Positions 7,231-15,761 of a stretch of DNA of 64,000 nt are shown here, one piece after another (within the stretch, counting starts at the first letter, position 1; each line of letters opens with the position of its first letter). Below the pieces are notes generated by a model. That model saw only the letters and a list, made by a program, of their open reading frames with translations, was not told the origin of the DNA and did not search any database. Both the position numbers and the translations under genes were made by a program. Origin of the DNA: Novosphingobium arvoryzae (GTDB taxonomy: Bacteria > Pseudomonadota > Alphaproteobacteria > Sphingomonadales > Sphingomonadaceae); assembly GCF_014652615.1 (NCBI RefSeq), contig NZ_BMZD01000001.1, forward strand, positions 331,962-395,961, given 5' to 3'.

Positions 7231-9915
7231 ATGACGGGATCTACCACGCGGCGCACGCGCCGGATTGCACTGTTGCTGGGCTGCTGCCTGGCCACGCTGG
7301 GCTGGGCCGACCTGGCCCTGGCGCAGGATCAGGCGGATGAGGCCAACACCGCTGAAGACGGGATTGTCGTAACCGGCAGCCGCGTGCGCGGGGAAGCGCC
7401 CGTCGGCGCGACCGTGATCGCGCTGGGACGGTCGGAAATTGAAGCCTCCGGGGCTTCGACCGTTGATCGCATGATCAAGGAAATTCCGCAGAACTTCGAC
7501 CTTGGCGTGTCCGAAAACTCGCGCGGCCAGTCGGGCGGCAGCGGCAACATCGTCTATGGCAACACCGTCAACCTGCGCGGCATTGGCCCCTACGCGACGC
7601 TGGTGCTGATCGACGGCCACCGCGTGACCAACAACAGCCGTTCGGTCGATCCGTCGATCCTGCCCTCGCTGGGGGTGGAGCGCGTCGAAGTGGTCGCGGA
7701 CGGCGCATCGGCCATCTATGGTTCGGATGCGGTGGCCGGCGTGGTCAACATCATCCCACGGCGCACCCTCAACGGGGCCGAGGCGATGGGCCGCTATGGC
7801 ATCTCCGACGATGGCAAGTTCGATGAAAAGGCTCTGGGCCTGGCGCTGGGCAAGGTGTTCGATCGCGGCCAGGTGATGATCGCCTATGAACATGTCGAGC
7901 GCGACAACCTGTCGGGTGACGACCGCGCGTTCTTCACGAGCAACCAGACCGCGTTCGGCGGGCCGGATGGCCGCACCACGCGCTGCTATCCCGGCACGAT
8001 CCGCGCTGGCGGCGTGACTTATGCCATCCCGGCCGGAGGCGTCACCCAGGCCACCGCCGGGTCGCTGGTCGCGGGCAGCAGCAACAAGTGCGATATCCAG
8101 AGCCGCCAAGACCTGTTCCCGCGTCAGAAGTATGACTCGGTCAACGGCACCGGCCGGTTCGATCTGACCGATTGGCTGACGGTCTCGCTCGACGCGTTCT
8201 ATTCGAAGCGCAGCTTCTACCGCCGCTCGGCCTATTCGTCGGCCTCGGTCAGCGTGCCGCAGACCAATGCCTTCTTCGTCCGCCCGGCGGGCTTCGCGGG
8301 CACCAGCTACACCGTCGACTACATGTTCAAGGAACTGCCGGCGAACGACTCCTACGGCTTTGCGGAAAGCTGGCAGATCACCCCCAGCGTGAAGGTGAAG
8401 CTGCCGCACGATTTCGAACTGGAACTGCTGGCCGGATACGGCAAGACGCGCGACCTGTCGGAATCGTATTACGGCATCAACAACGCCGCGCTGAATGCCG
8501 CCCTGGCCAGCAGCAACCCCGCGACCGCGTTTGACATCTATGGTGGGGGCCGCACCGATCCGGCGCTCTACGCCACGCTGGCAAACCAGATCTTCATCGC
8601 ACCGACCAATGGCCGCCTGAAGACCTATGAAGCCCGCCTCAACGGCGCGCTGTTCGAGCTGCCGGGCGGTTCGGTGAAGCTGGCGACCGGTTACGAACGC
8701 CAGGAATTCAAGGTCGCGCTCGGCTCCGCGCGCGGCGGGCCGACCACGCCGCTGACCTTCCGCAACTTTGGCCGTTCGGTGGATTCGGTCTATGCCGAAG
8801 TCTATGTCCCGATCTTCGGGTCGGGCAACGCGACGCCCGGCTTCGAGCGGCTGGAACTGAACGCCGCCGTGCGTCACGACAAGTACAGCGACGTCGGCAG
8901 CACCACCAATCCCAAGTTCGGGATCAACTGGGTTCCGGTTGACGGGGTTAAGCTGCGCGGCAGCTATGGCACCTCGTTCCGCGCGCCGACCATTCCCGAA
9001 ATCTACGGCAACTCGAACAACCTGTTCGTCCAGAACTATTCCAATCCCACCGGCGGCACGATCACCGGCGTCGCGCTTTCGGGCCAGAACCTGAACCTGC
9101 GGCCGGAAACGGCCAGCACCTGGTCGATCGGGGCCGATTTCGATCCGCTGCCGGGGCTGAAGCTGGGCGTCACCTACTGGGATGTGAAGTACGAAAACCA
9201 GGTGATCGCGAACCTGTCCAACCTGGCGATCCTGGGCAACGCGTCGATCTATAACGGCACGAACATTCTCTACACCGGCACCGCTGCGGGCGCGCAGGTG
9301 CAGAGCTACATCAATGCCGGGATCGGCGTGGTCGGCACGCTGCCGGTGGGCGGGGCATCCGCCGTCACGGTGTTCGTTGACGGGCGCAGCCAGAACCTGG
9401 GGGTTTCGATCACCCGGGGGATCGACTTCACCGCCAATTACCGCACCGACATTTCCGCGAATGACAGCCTGACCTTCAACCTCAGCGGGACGTACCTCAC
9501 CAAGTACCGGGTAGCGGTTACCCCCGCCGCGCCGCTGAACGATCAGCTGAACCTGATCTTCAACCCGCTGAAGTTCAAGCTGCGCGGCAGCGTGACCTGG
9601 GATCATGGGCCGCTCAGCCTGCGGGCGCTGCTGACCCATGTCGGCGGTTACACCAACAACATCGCCAACCCGGCGCAGTCGGTCGGCTCGTTCAACCCGG
9701 TTGACTTGTCGCTCACCTGGAAGGTTGGCGATAAGGACGGCGGCAACCTGCTGACCAGCGGGCTCACGCTGGGGCTTGAAGTGCGCAATGTGTTCAACGA
9801 ACGTCCGCCGTATGTGAACATCGCCCCCAGCGGCAACGGCAGCGGCGGGTATGACGCAACCGCCGCCGATCCGCTGGGCCGCGTGTTCGCAGCCACCATC
9901 CGCAAGTCGTTCTAA
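7231..9915 (+). CDS. TonB-dependent outer membrane receptor (first of two)
   Basis: An 894-residue receptor. A signal peptide ends at LALA-Q (residue 31), followed by a TonB-box-like DGIVVTGSRV, a plug domain (YATLVLIDGHRVTNN, VERVEVVADGASAIYGSDAVAGVVNI) and a 22-strand-type barrel finishing in VFAATIRKSF. An extracellular insertion after GPDGRTTRC contains a second Cys about 40 residues later, probably a disulfide-held loop. The ATG at 7231 is preceded by GAGGGAG and GAGG; an in-frame GTG nine bases upstream is an alternative. It sits between a secreted hydrolase and a CapA-like protein, so it most likely imports the same substrate or its cleavage product. Specificity cannot be read from the sequence. 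Confidence 0.92.
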   Translation: MTGSTTRRTRRIALLLGCCLATLGWADLALAQDQADEANTAEDGIVVTGSRVRGEAPVGATVIALGRSEIEASGASTVDRMIKEIPQNFDLGVSENSRGQSGGSGNIVYGNTVNLRGIGPYATLVLIDGHRVTNNSRSVDPSILPSLGVERVEVVADGASAIYGSDAVAGVVNIIPRRTLNGAEAMGRYGISDDGKFDEKALGLALGKVFDRGQVMIAYEHVERDNLSGDDRAFFTSNQTAFGGPDGRTTRCYPGTIRAGGVTYAIPAGGVTQATAGSLVAGSSNKCDIQSRQDLFPRQKYDSVNGTGRFDLTDWLTVSLDAFYSKRSFYRRSAYSSASVSVPQTNAFFVRPAGFAGTSYTVDYMFKELPANDSYGFAESWQITPSVKVKLPHDFELELLAGYGKTRDLSESYYGINNAALNAALASSNPATAFDIYGGGRTDPALYATLANQIFIAPTNGRLKTYEARLNGALFELPGGSVKLATGYERQEFKVALGSARGGPTTPLTFRNFGRSVDSVYAEVYVPIFGSGNATPGFERLELNAAVRHDKYSDVGSTTNPKFGINWVPVDGVKLRGSYGTSFRAPTIPEIYGNSNNLFVQNYSNPTGGTITGVALSGQNLNLRPETASTWSIGADFDPLPGLKLGVTYWDVKYENQVIANLSNLAILGNASIYNGTNILYTGTAAGAQVQSYINAGIGVVGTLPVGGASAVTVFVDGRSQNLGVSITRGIDFTANYRTDISANDSLTFNLSGTYLTKYRVAVTPAAPLNDQLNLIFNPLKFKLRGSVTWDHGPLSLRALLTHVGGYTNNIANPAQSVGSFNPVDLSLTWKVGDKDGGNLLTSGLTLGLEVRNVFNERPPYVNIAPSGNGSGGYDATAADPLGRVFAATIRKSF

Positions 9916-9939
9916 GCCGGAAAGGGCGCGAGACTTAGC

Positions 9940-11055
9940 ATGATCGAGCCTCGCGCCCTGTCCCTGGTGCTGTCCGGCGACCTCGTGCTCGACGAGCCGG
10001 ACGGTGACCACTGGCTGTCCGGCATCGCCCCGGCGATTGCCGCAGCCGATCTGGCAATCGGTCACCTTGAAGTGCCGCACACCACGCGCGGCAGCGAACT
10101 GGCCGGAGACGTGCCCGCACCCGGCGCGCCGCCGGAAAACCTGGGCGCGATTGCCCGTGCGGGCTTTGCCATGCTGAGCCTCGCCGGCAATCACATGGCC
10201 GATTGCGGCGAATTGGGCATTGTCGACACGATGGCCGGGCTGGACCGGCTGGGCGTGGCGCATTGCGGGGCGGGGCTGGATCTGGCCCGCGCCGCCGCGC
10301 CGGCGCGGATCGAGCGCGCGGGCCGCAGCGTGGCATTGCTCAGCTACAATTGCGTCGGGCCGGAAGCGAGCTGGGCCACTCCGGCCCGGGCAGGCTGCAA
10401 TTACCTGCGCGTCGAAACCGCCGATGGCTCTCCCATCGCCCCGGCCGCGCCGCTTGAGCGGGCCGCACCGGAAGCGTTCGAAGCACTGCACCGCGATATC
10501 GCCCATGCCTGCGCCACCGCCGATCTGGTGATCGTGGCGCTGCACAAGGGGCTGGTCCACACCCCCGCACGCCTTGCTCCCTATGAGCGTCCGCTTGCCC
10601 ATGCCGCCATCGAAGCAGGGGCGGACGTGGTGATCGGGCATCATGCCCACATCGTGCGCGGGATCGAGTTTCACCATGGCCGCCCGATCTTTCACGGGCT
10701 GGGCAACGGCTGCGTCGTCACCCGCGCGCTCAGCCCCGCGCAGGACCACCCCGCCCGGCGCGAGTGGGCCGAGCGGCGCAAGCGCATGTTCGGGTTCGAA
10801 CCGGACCCGGCCTATGATCTCGCCCCATTCCATCCCGAAGCGATCAATGCCTTTCTGGGGCGGCTCGAATGGGCTGCGGACGGCACGCTGCGCACGGGCA
10901 TCGTCCCGGTCCATGTCGAAGCGCCGGGACGCCCGGTGCTGGCCGATGCGGAGCGCCGCCAGGCCATCGCGCGGTATCTGGAATGCATCACCGTCGCCGC
11001 CGGCTTGCCACCGATCAGCGTGGATGCGGACGGCTGGGTAAGGGAAGCGGAATGA
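9940..11055 (+). CDS. CapA-family calcineurin-like phosphoesterase/hydrolase (copy 1)
   Basis: A 371-residue protein of the CapA/PgsA fold. Characteristic segments are LVLSGDLVLDEPDG, IGHLEVPHT, LSLAGNHMADCGELG, VIVALHKG, AGADVVIGHHAHIVRGIEF and IFHGLGNG; the Asp, Asn-His and His-x-His residues would ligate the metal pair. No signal peptide or membrane segment is visible, unlike the capsule-associated polyglutamate PgsA proteins, so a cytoplasmic enzyme is more likely. It overlaps the TRAP small permease gene by 4 bp (ATGA) and a paralogue lies at 22585-23706. The family name suggests poly-gamma-glutamate synthesis, but the catabolic setting argues for hydrolysis or modification of a pathway intermediate. 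The reaction is unknown. Confidence 0.85.
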   Translation: MIEPRALSLVLSGDLVLDEPDGDHWLSGIAPAIAAADLAIGHLEVPHTTRGSELAGDVPAPGAPPENLGAIARAGFAMLSLAGNHMADCGELGIVDTMAGLDRLGVAHCGAGLDLARAAAPARIERAGRSVALLSYNCVGPEASWATPARAGCNYLRVETADGSPIAPAAPLERAAPEAFEALHRDIAHACATADLVIVALHKGLVHTPARLAPYERPLAHAAIEAGADVVIGHHAHIVRGIEFHHGRPIFHGLGNGCVVTRALSPAQDHPARREWAERRKRMFGFEPDPAYDLAPFHPEAINAFLGRLEWAADGTLRTGIVPVHVEAPGRPVLADAERRQAIARYLECITVAAGLPPISVDADGWVREAE

Positions 11056-11492
11056 AGAACCTGCTGATCTGGACCGGCGGGCTGGGCCTGCTCGCCGCCA
11101 CCGCGATCGATACGCTGGCCGTGGCCGGGCGCCATGCCGGATTGCCGGTCGAAGGGGCCATCGAAATGGTTCAGGTGGCGGTGCTGGTGGCCGGATCGCT
11201 GGCGCTGCTGTGCGCCACCATCGCGCGCAGCCATGCGCAGATCCACTTCCTGATCGACCGCCTTCGCGATCCATACAAGGACTGGTCCAAGCGGATCGCG
11301 CTGCTCTCGCTGGCGCTGTTCCTGGCGGCCTTGCTGGCCGGATCGGTCTGGATCGCGCTGGACCTGTGGCACAGCCACGAGGAAAGCGAACTGGTCGGCG
11401 TGCCGTGGCGCTGGATGCGCGCGGTTGCCAATGCCGCGCTGCTGGCCGGGGTGGTGATCGCCCTGCGTCAGGCGCTGACAAGGAAATCCTGA
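11052..11492 (+). CDS. dctQ: TRAP transporter small permease (DctQ)
   Basis: A 146-residue protein with four hydrophobic segments (starting LLIWTGGLGLLAATAIDTLA, IEMVQVAVLVAGSLALL, ALLSLALFLAALLAGSVWIA and ANAALLAGVVIAL), matching the DctQ topology. The ATG overlaps the upstream stop (ATGA) and its stop overlaps the start of the large permease. It pairs with DctM (11492) and presumably with the solute-binding protein at 17041, which has been separated from the permeases by three dehydratase/CoA-transferase genes. TRAP systems take up organic acids by sodium or proton symport. Short DctQ proteins diverge strongly, so the call relies on topology plus context. Confidence 0.85.
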   Translation: MKNLLIWTGGLGLLAATAIDTLAVAGRHAGLPVEGAIEMVQVAVLVAGSLALLCATIARSHAQIHFLIDRLRDPYKDWSKRIALLSLALFLAALLAGSVWIALDLWHSHEESELVGVPWRWMRAVANAALLAGVVIALRQALTRKS

Positions 11493-12799
11493 TGTACGCC
11501 AACCCCGAAACCGGAATGGTCGGGATCGCCGCGCTGGTCGCGCTGCTGCTGCTGGGCGTGCCGATTGGCGCGGCGCTGGGGCTGATCGGCATTCTGGGCC
11601 TGATCGTGGTGATCGGGTTCGAACCGGCGCTGATCAAGGCCGGGGTCACCACGGTCGAAACGCTGACCCGCTATGAACTGGGCACCCTGCCGCTGTTCAT
11701 CCTGATGGCGCAGCTGTTCTTTTCCGCCAACGCCAGCCGTGACCTGTTCGACGTCGCCGCGAAGTTCCTTGGGCATCGCCGGGGCGGGCTCGCCTATGCC
11801 TCGGTCGCCGGGTGTGCCGGGTTTGGCGCGATCAACGGGTCCAGCCTGGCTACCGCCGCGACCATCGGGATGGTCGCCCTGCCCGAAATGCGGCGGCGCG
11901 GCTATTCTGATGCGCTGGCCACCGGCACGGTCGCCGCGGGCGGCACGCTGGGCCAGATGATCCCCCCGTCGGGCGCGCTGATCGTGTTCGGGATCATTGC
12001 CGAACAATCGATCGGTAAGCTGTTCACCGCCGCCATTATCCCTGGCCTGACGCAGGCGTTGTTCTATGCTCTGGTGATCTGGCTGCTGATGCGGGTCCGG
12101 CCGGACCTGGCCCCCGCCAGCGAACGCGCGACCTGGTCCGAACGCTGGCGCGCGCTGCGCCGGGTGGCAGACATGCTGCTGCTGATCAGCTTCGTGATCG
12201 GCGGGATCGCGGTGGGCCTGTTCAGCCCGTCCGAAGCGGCCGCCGTGGGCGCAGCGGGCGCACTGGCAATTGCCGCATGGCGCAAGCGGCTGAACCGCAC
12301 GATGCTGTTCACCGCGTTCGATGAAACCCTGCGCACCAGTGGGATGATCCTGCTGGTGGTGATCGGGGCGCTGATCTTTTCGGTGTTCGTCAGCGTCACC
12401 GGGCTGGCCGAGGCGATTGGCGACGCAGTGACCGGGCTGGGACTGGGCCCGATGGCGACACTGGTGGTGGTGGCAATCCTGCTGCTGCTGCTGGGCTCCG
12501 TGCTCGACGGGCTGGCGCTGATGCTGCTGACCACGCCGATCCTGCTGCCGGTGGTCACCGCGACGGGCATGTCGCCGATCTGGTTCGGGATCTTCCTGGT
12601 CCGGGCGATGGAGATCGGCTTCGTCCACCCGCCGCTGGGCATGAACCTCTATGTCATTCAGGGCGTGGCCAAGGACGTCAGCATCGCGCGCGTGTTCAAG
12701 GGCGTCGCTCCGTTCCTGGCTAGTGACCTGGTGCACTTGTTCCTTCTGATCCTGTTCCCGGCGCTGGTCATGTGGCTGCCGGGCTATCTTGGGCAATAA
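11492..12799 (+). CDS. dctM: TRAP transporter large permease (DctM)
   Basis: A 435-residue membrane protein of about 12 segments with typical DctM sequence: ELGTLPLFILMAQLFFSANA, AGCAGFGAINGSSLATAATIGMVALPEM, AAGGTLGQMIPPSGALIVFG, LFSPSEAAAVGA, GSVLDGLALMLLTTPILLPV and FVHPPLGMNLYVIQGVAKDV. The ATG overlaps the DctQ stop. It forms the transport pathway for a periplasmic organic acid delivered by the DctP protein. No defect is seen. Confidence 0.94.
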   Translation: MYANPETGMVGIAALVALLLLGVPIGAALGLIGILGLIVVIGFEPALIKAGVTTVETLTRYELGTLPLFILMAQLFFSANASRDLFDVAAKFLGHRRGGLAYASVAGCAGFGAINGSSLATAATIGMVALPEMRRRGYSDALATGTVAAGGTLGQMIPPSGALIVFGIIAEQSIGKLFTAAIIPGLTQALFYALVIWLLMRVRPDLAPASERATWSERWRALRRVADMLLLISFVIGGIAVGLFSPSEAAAVGAAGALAIAAWRKRLNRTMLFTAFDETLRTSGMILLVVIGALIFSVFVSVTGLAEAIGDAVTGLGLGPMATLVVVAILLLLLGSVLDGLALMLLTTPILLPVVTATGMSPIWFGIFLVRAMEIGFVHPPLGMNLYVIQGVAKDVSIARVFKGVAPFLASDLVHLFLLILFPALVMWLPGYLGQ

Positions 12800-12801
12800 C
12801 G

Positions 12802-13680
12802 ATGATCGCTTCTGTCGGCACTGACCTTCCCCTGCAGGTTCTTCGGGCCACGGGCCGCTATGCCGGACCGCTGACCTGGGACATCGACCGCGCCTTTCCG
12901 CTGGCCGGGCAGTGGCTGGAAAGCAAGTTCGCGACCTGGGCGTTCTCGATCCTTGAGGACTGGGCCCAAGGGCGCTTTGACGCGCTGGACGCCGTGGTTT
13001 TCACGCGCAGCGACGACAATGCCCAGCGGCTCTATTACTACGTCTGTGAACTGCGGCGGCGCGGGTTGCTGCGCGGGCCGGAGCCGATCCTGTTCGATGT
13101 CGGCTTCATCGGCCGCGCCACCAGCGCCGCGCGCACTGTCGCATCGGTGCGGGCGCTGGCCAGCCGGTTCGGCGTCAGCGACGCGGCCATCGAGGCGGAA
13201 CTGGTCCGGGCGGACGCGGCCTCTGTGCCTGCTCCTGCCCCTGCAGCTGGCCCGGCCTGCCTGCTGGCCGGAACGCCCCCGCCGGACGAGCGGGTTAGCG
13301 CCATGATCGCCGCCGCCGGGTTCCAGCCTCATGGTGACACGCTGGAGCAACTTTGGGCGCGCGAATGCCCCGGCGTGGCGGTTGGCACAGGCGATCCCTG
13401 CGCCGCTATCGGCCATCGCCTCCATGAATGGCAGCCCGGCCCGCGCGGCTTTTTCAATCGCGGCGCAGCAGTCGTGCAGGCCGCTCGGGCGGTATCGGCC
13501 AAGGCCGCGGTGCTGTGGTTCGTGGAAGAGGACGAAGCCCTTGTCTGGCACTTGCCGGCACAGCGGCGCGCGCTGGCCGAGGCCGGCATCCCGACACTGG
13601 CACTCTCGCGCCGCAGCTGGCGGGCGGACGATGGGCTGGACGCCGAAATCACGGCCTTCCTGAAGGAGGTCGCGGCATGA
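12802..13680 (+). CDS. 2-hydroxyacyl-CoA dehydratase / benzoyl-CoA reductase-like small subunit with altered cluster site
   Basis: A 292-residue protein resembling the smaller subunits of the HgdB/FldC/BcrC superfamily, with the segment FTRSDDNAQRLYYYVCELRR followed by the family-type turn EPILFDVGFIGR. In relatives the corresponding position normally reads like S-C-D, where the Cys ligates a [4Fe-4S] cluster; here it is Ser70-Asp71-Asp72, so the canonical ligand appears missing (Cys82 is nearby). The C-terminal half keeps a Rossmann-like layout (AKAAVLWFVEEDEALVWHLP, LAEAGIPTLALSRRSW). It starts 2 bp after dctM and overlaps the fused CoA-transferase gene by 4 bp. Known members reductively remove water from 2-hydroxyacyl-CoA and need an ATP-dependent activator, not found here. 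Assignment by eye; the second half is weakly conserved. Confidence 0.68.
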   Translation: MIASVGTDLPLQVLRATGRYAGPLTWDIDRAFPLAGQWLESKFATWAFSILEDWAQGRFDALDAVVFTRSDDNAQRLYYYVCELRRRGLLRGPEPILFDVGFIGRATSAARTVASVRALASRFGVSDAAIEAELVRADAASVPAPAPAAGPACLLAGTPPPDERVSAMIAAAGFQPHGDTLEQLWARECPGVAVGTGDPCAAIGHRLHEWQPGPRGFFNRGAAVVQAARAVSAKAAVLWFVEEDEALVWHLPAQRRALAEAGIPTLALSRRSWRADDGLDAEITAFLKEVAA

Positions 13681-15761
13681 AGCTGCTCGCAGGACACCGG
13701 GTGGCCGTGCTGGGGGCGATGGCAGAGCGCCCGCTCGCACGCTACCTCGCCTCGCTGGGGGCGGAACTGGGCGGCGCGGTGGAAGGTGCGTCGTTCGTGA
13801 TCGACGATCTGGGCCTGGGTGCGCTGGAAGGCGTGGCGATCCCGGCCAGTGCGGTCCATGTCTCGGTCACCCCCTTTGGCTCGGACGGGGTCCGGGCGGG
13901 CTGGCAGGGCGGCGAGCTGGTCGCCTCGGCGATGGGCGGAGCCTTGCGCGTGACGGGCGAACCCGGTCTGCCGCCGGTCAAGGAAGCGCTGGATGCCTGC
14001 ACCTTCCACGCCGACATGGTCGCTGCGGCCGGAGCCATGGCGGCGCATTACGCGCGCGGCACCATCGGGCAAGGCCAGCATGTCGATGTTTCGATCCAGC
14101 AGGTCGCGTTCAGCCGCAATTTCAACGGCATCCTCGTCTGGCAGTTCGACCAGCGCAAGCTGGCGCGGGTCGGCGGGGCACTGGCCTATGGCCGGGCGAC
14201 GGTGCGGGCGATCTGGCAACTGGCCGATGGGTACTGCTTCCATTCGCTGATGACCGGACGGCTGGGCGCGCCCGCCAACCAGGCGCTGTCGGACTGGATC
14301 GACGAGGCCGGGATGCCGAATCCGCTGCGCGGGGTGGACTGGCTGGCCTATAATCGCTCAACCCTGCCCGCCGAAACGCGCGCCGAATGGGAGGCCGCGA
14401 TCGACGCGTTCTTCCGCACCCGGACCAAGGCGGAAATGGCCAGCGAGGGCCTGCGCCGCGGGATCAACGCTTGCGTGGTGAACGAGCCCGCTGATGTGTT
14501 GAACGACCCGCATCTGGCCGCGCGCGGCTTTCTCGCCACGGCGGATGGCCTGCCAGACCGCTTCGCCTCGTTCCGCGAAGGCCCGGCGGCACCCCTGCCC
14601 GCGATCCACACCGGCGCGCGCCCCGGTCCGCTGTCGGGTGTGCGCGTGCTGGACTTTGCCTGGGCGCTGGTCGGATCGATCACCACCAAGACGCTTGGCG
14701 ATCTGGGCGCGGATGTGGTCAAGATCGAATCGCGCACCCGTCCGGATCTGGCCCGGCTTGACGTGCAGGTTTCAGCCTCACGCGCGGGCAACTGGGACGA
14801 CAAGCCGTGGTTCGCGCACCTCAACAGCTCCAAGCGCAGCCTGTCGCTCGACCTGAAAAAGCCCGAAGCGCGCGAAGTGCTGAACCCGCTGATCGACTGG
14901 GCCGACGTGGTGGTTGAGAATTTCTCGCCCGGCACGATGAAGAAGCTGGGGCTGGACTACGATACGCTGGTGCAGCGCAATCCCGGCGTGATCATGGTAT
15001 CAGGCAGCGTGTTCGGCCAGACCGGGCCAATGGCGCAGGAATGGGGGGTGGACGGCACCGGCGGGGCGCTGTCGGGCCGCACGTTCTTGACCGGCTGGCC
15101 GGATCGCGCTCCGGTGATCCCCGGCGCGGTGCCCTATGGCGATGTGATCGTGCCGTTCGTCATGGCGGCCGGCGTTTCCGCCGCGCTGCAATTCCGGCGC
15201 GAACATGGCCGGGGCTGCCATATCGATGCATCGATGTATGAAATCTGCGTCCAGCAGATGCGCGCCAGCCTGGCGGCGGCGCGGCGCGGCGAACGGCCCC
15301 AGCGCAGCGGCAATGCTGATGCGGGCGTGCTGTTCCAGGACGTTTTCCCTGCGGCCGGCGATGATCGCTGGGTCGCGATCAGCGCCTTCACGCCCGAGCA
15401 GCATGCCAAGCTGCTGGCGATCACCGGCCCGGACATCGCCAGCTGGACCGGCACGCGGGAAGATCATGCCATCGCTGCCCAGTTGCAGGCCGCCGGGATC
15501 GCCTGCGGCGTGGTGCAGGACGCGGAGGACATGATCGAGCATGATCCGCAACTGGCGCTGCGCGGCGCGCTGGTGACCCTGCCGCATCCGCTGCTGGGGC
15601 CGTTCGGCCACATCGCCACGCCCATGCTGTTTTCGCGGGATCGGCTGGAGCCATACCGCGCACCCGCCATGGGCGAACATTGCGCCGAAGTGGCGCGCAC
15701 CCTTTGCGGCCTTTCGGATGACCGGATCGCCCAGCTTGCAGCAGCAGGAGTTTTCCAATGA
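13677..15761 (+). CDS. Tandem-fused class III (CaiB/BaiF) CoA-transferase
   Basis: A 694-residue protein with two CaiB-like halves. The N half (1-310) has GTIGQGQHVDVSIQQVAF and lacks a clear nucleotide-binding start; the C half (about 315-694) begins SGVRVLDFAWALVGSITTKT and has LGADVVKIES, VVENFSPGTMKKLGLDYD and GCHIDASMYEICVQQM. Family enzymes use an aspartate in a MQD/MFD-like motif; here those positions read IQQ and MYE, so the N half may be structural and the C half may use Glu. ATG at 13677 with a GAAGGAGGT site overlaps the upstream stop. The arrangement dehydratase subunit - CoA-transferase - dehydratase subunit recalls the fldA/fldBC phenyllactate system, where the transferase makes the CoA ester for dehydration. 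Tandem CaiB fusions occur elsewhere, for example DddD. Confidence 0.85.
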   Translation: MKLLAGHRVAVLGAMAERPLARYLASLGAELGGAVEGASFVIDDLGLGALEGVAIPASAVHVSVTPFGSDGVRAGWQGGELVASAMGGALRVTGEPGLPPVKEALDACTFHADMVAAAGAMAAHYARGTIGQGQHVDVSIQQVAFSRNFNGILVWQFDQRKLARVGGALAYGRATVRAIWQLADGYCFHSLMTGRLGAPANQALSDWIDEAGMPNPLRGVDWLAYNRSTLPAETRAEWEAAIDAFFRTRTKAEMASEGLRRGINACVVNEPADVLNDPHLAARGFLATADGLPDRFASFREGPAAPLPAIHTGARPGPLSGVRVLDFAWALVGSITTKTLGDLGADVVKIESRTRPDLARLDVQVSASRAGNWDDKPWFAHLNSSKRSLSLDLKKPEAREVLNPLIDWADVVVENFSPGTMKKLGLDYDTLVQRNPGVIMVSGSVFGQTGPMAQEWGVDGTGGALSGRTFLTGWPDRAPVIPGAVPYGDVIVPFVMAAGVSAALQFRREHGRGCHIDASMYEICVQQMRASLAAARRGERPQRSGNADAGVLFQDVFPAAGDDRWVAISAFTPEQHAKLLAITGPDIASWTGTREDHAIAAQLQAAGIACGVVQDAEDMIEHDPQLALRGALVTLPHPLLGPFGHIATPMLFSRDRLEPYRAPAMGEHCAEVARTLCGLSDDRIAQLAAAGVFQ

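Noticed and set aside
7177..11652. A 1491-codon open frame on the minus strand
   Set aside because: It is antisense to the TonB receptor, CapA and dctQ genes, whose motifs are clear. It is Arg/Gly/Ala/His-rich with no domains; long antisense frames are expected from the strong GC bias at third positions.
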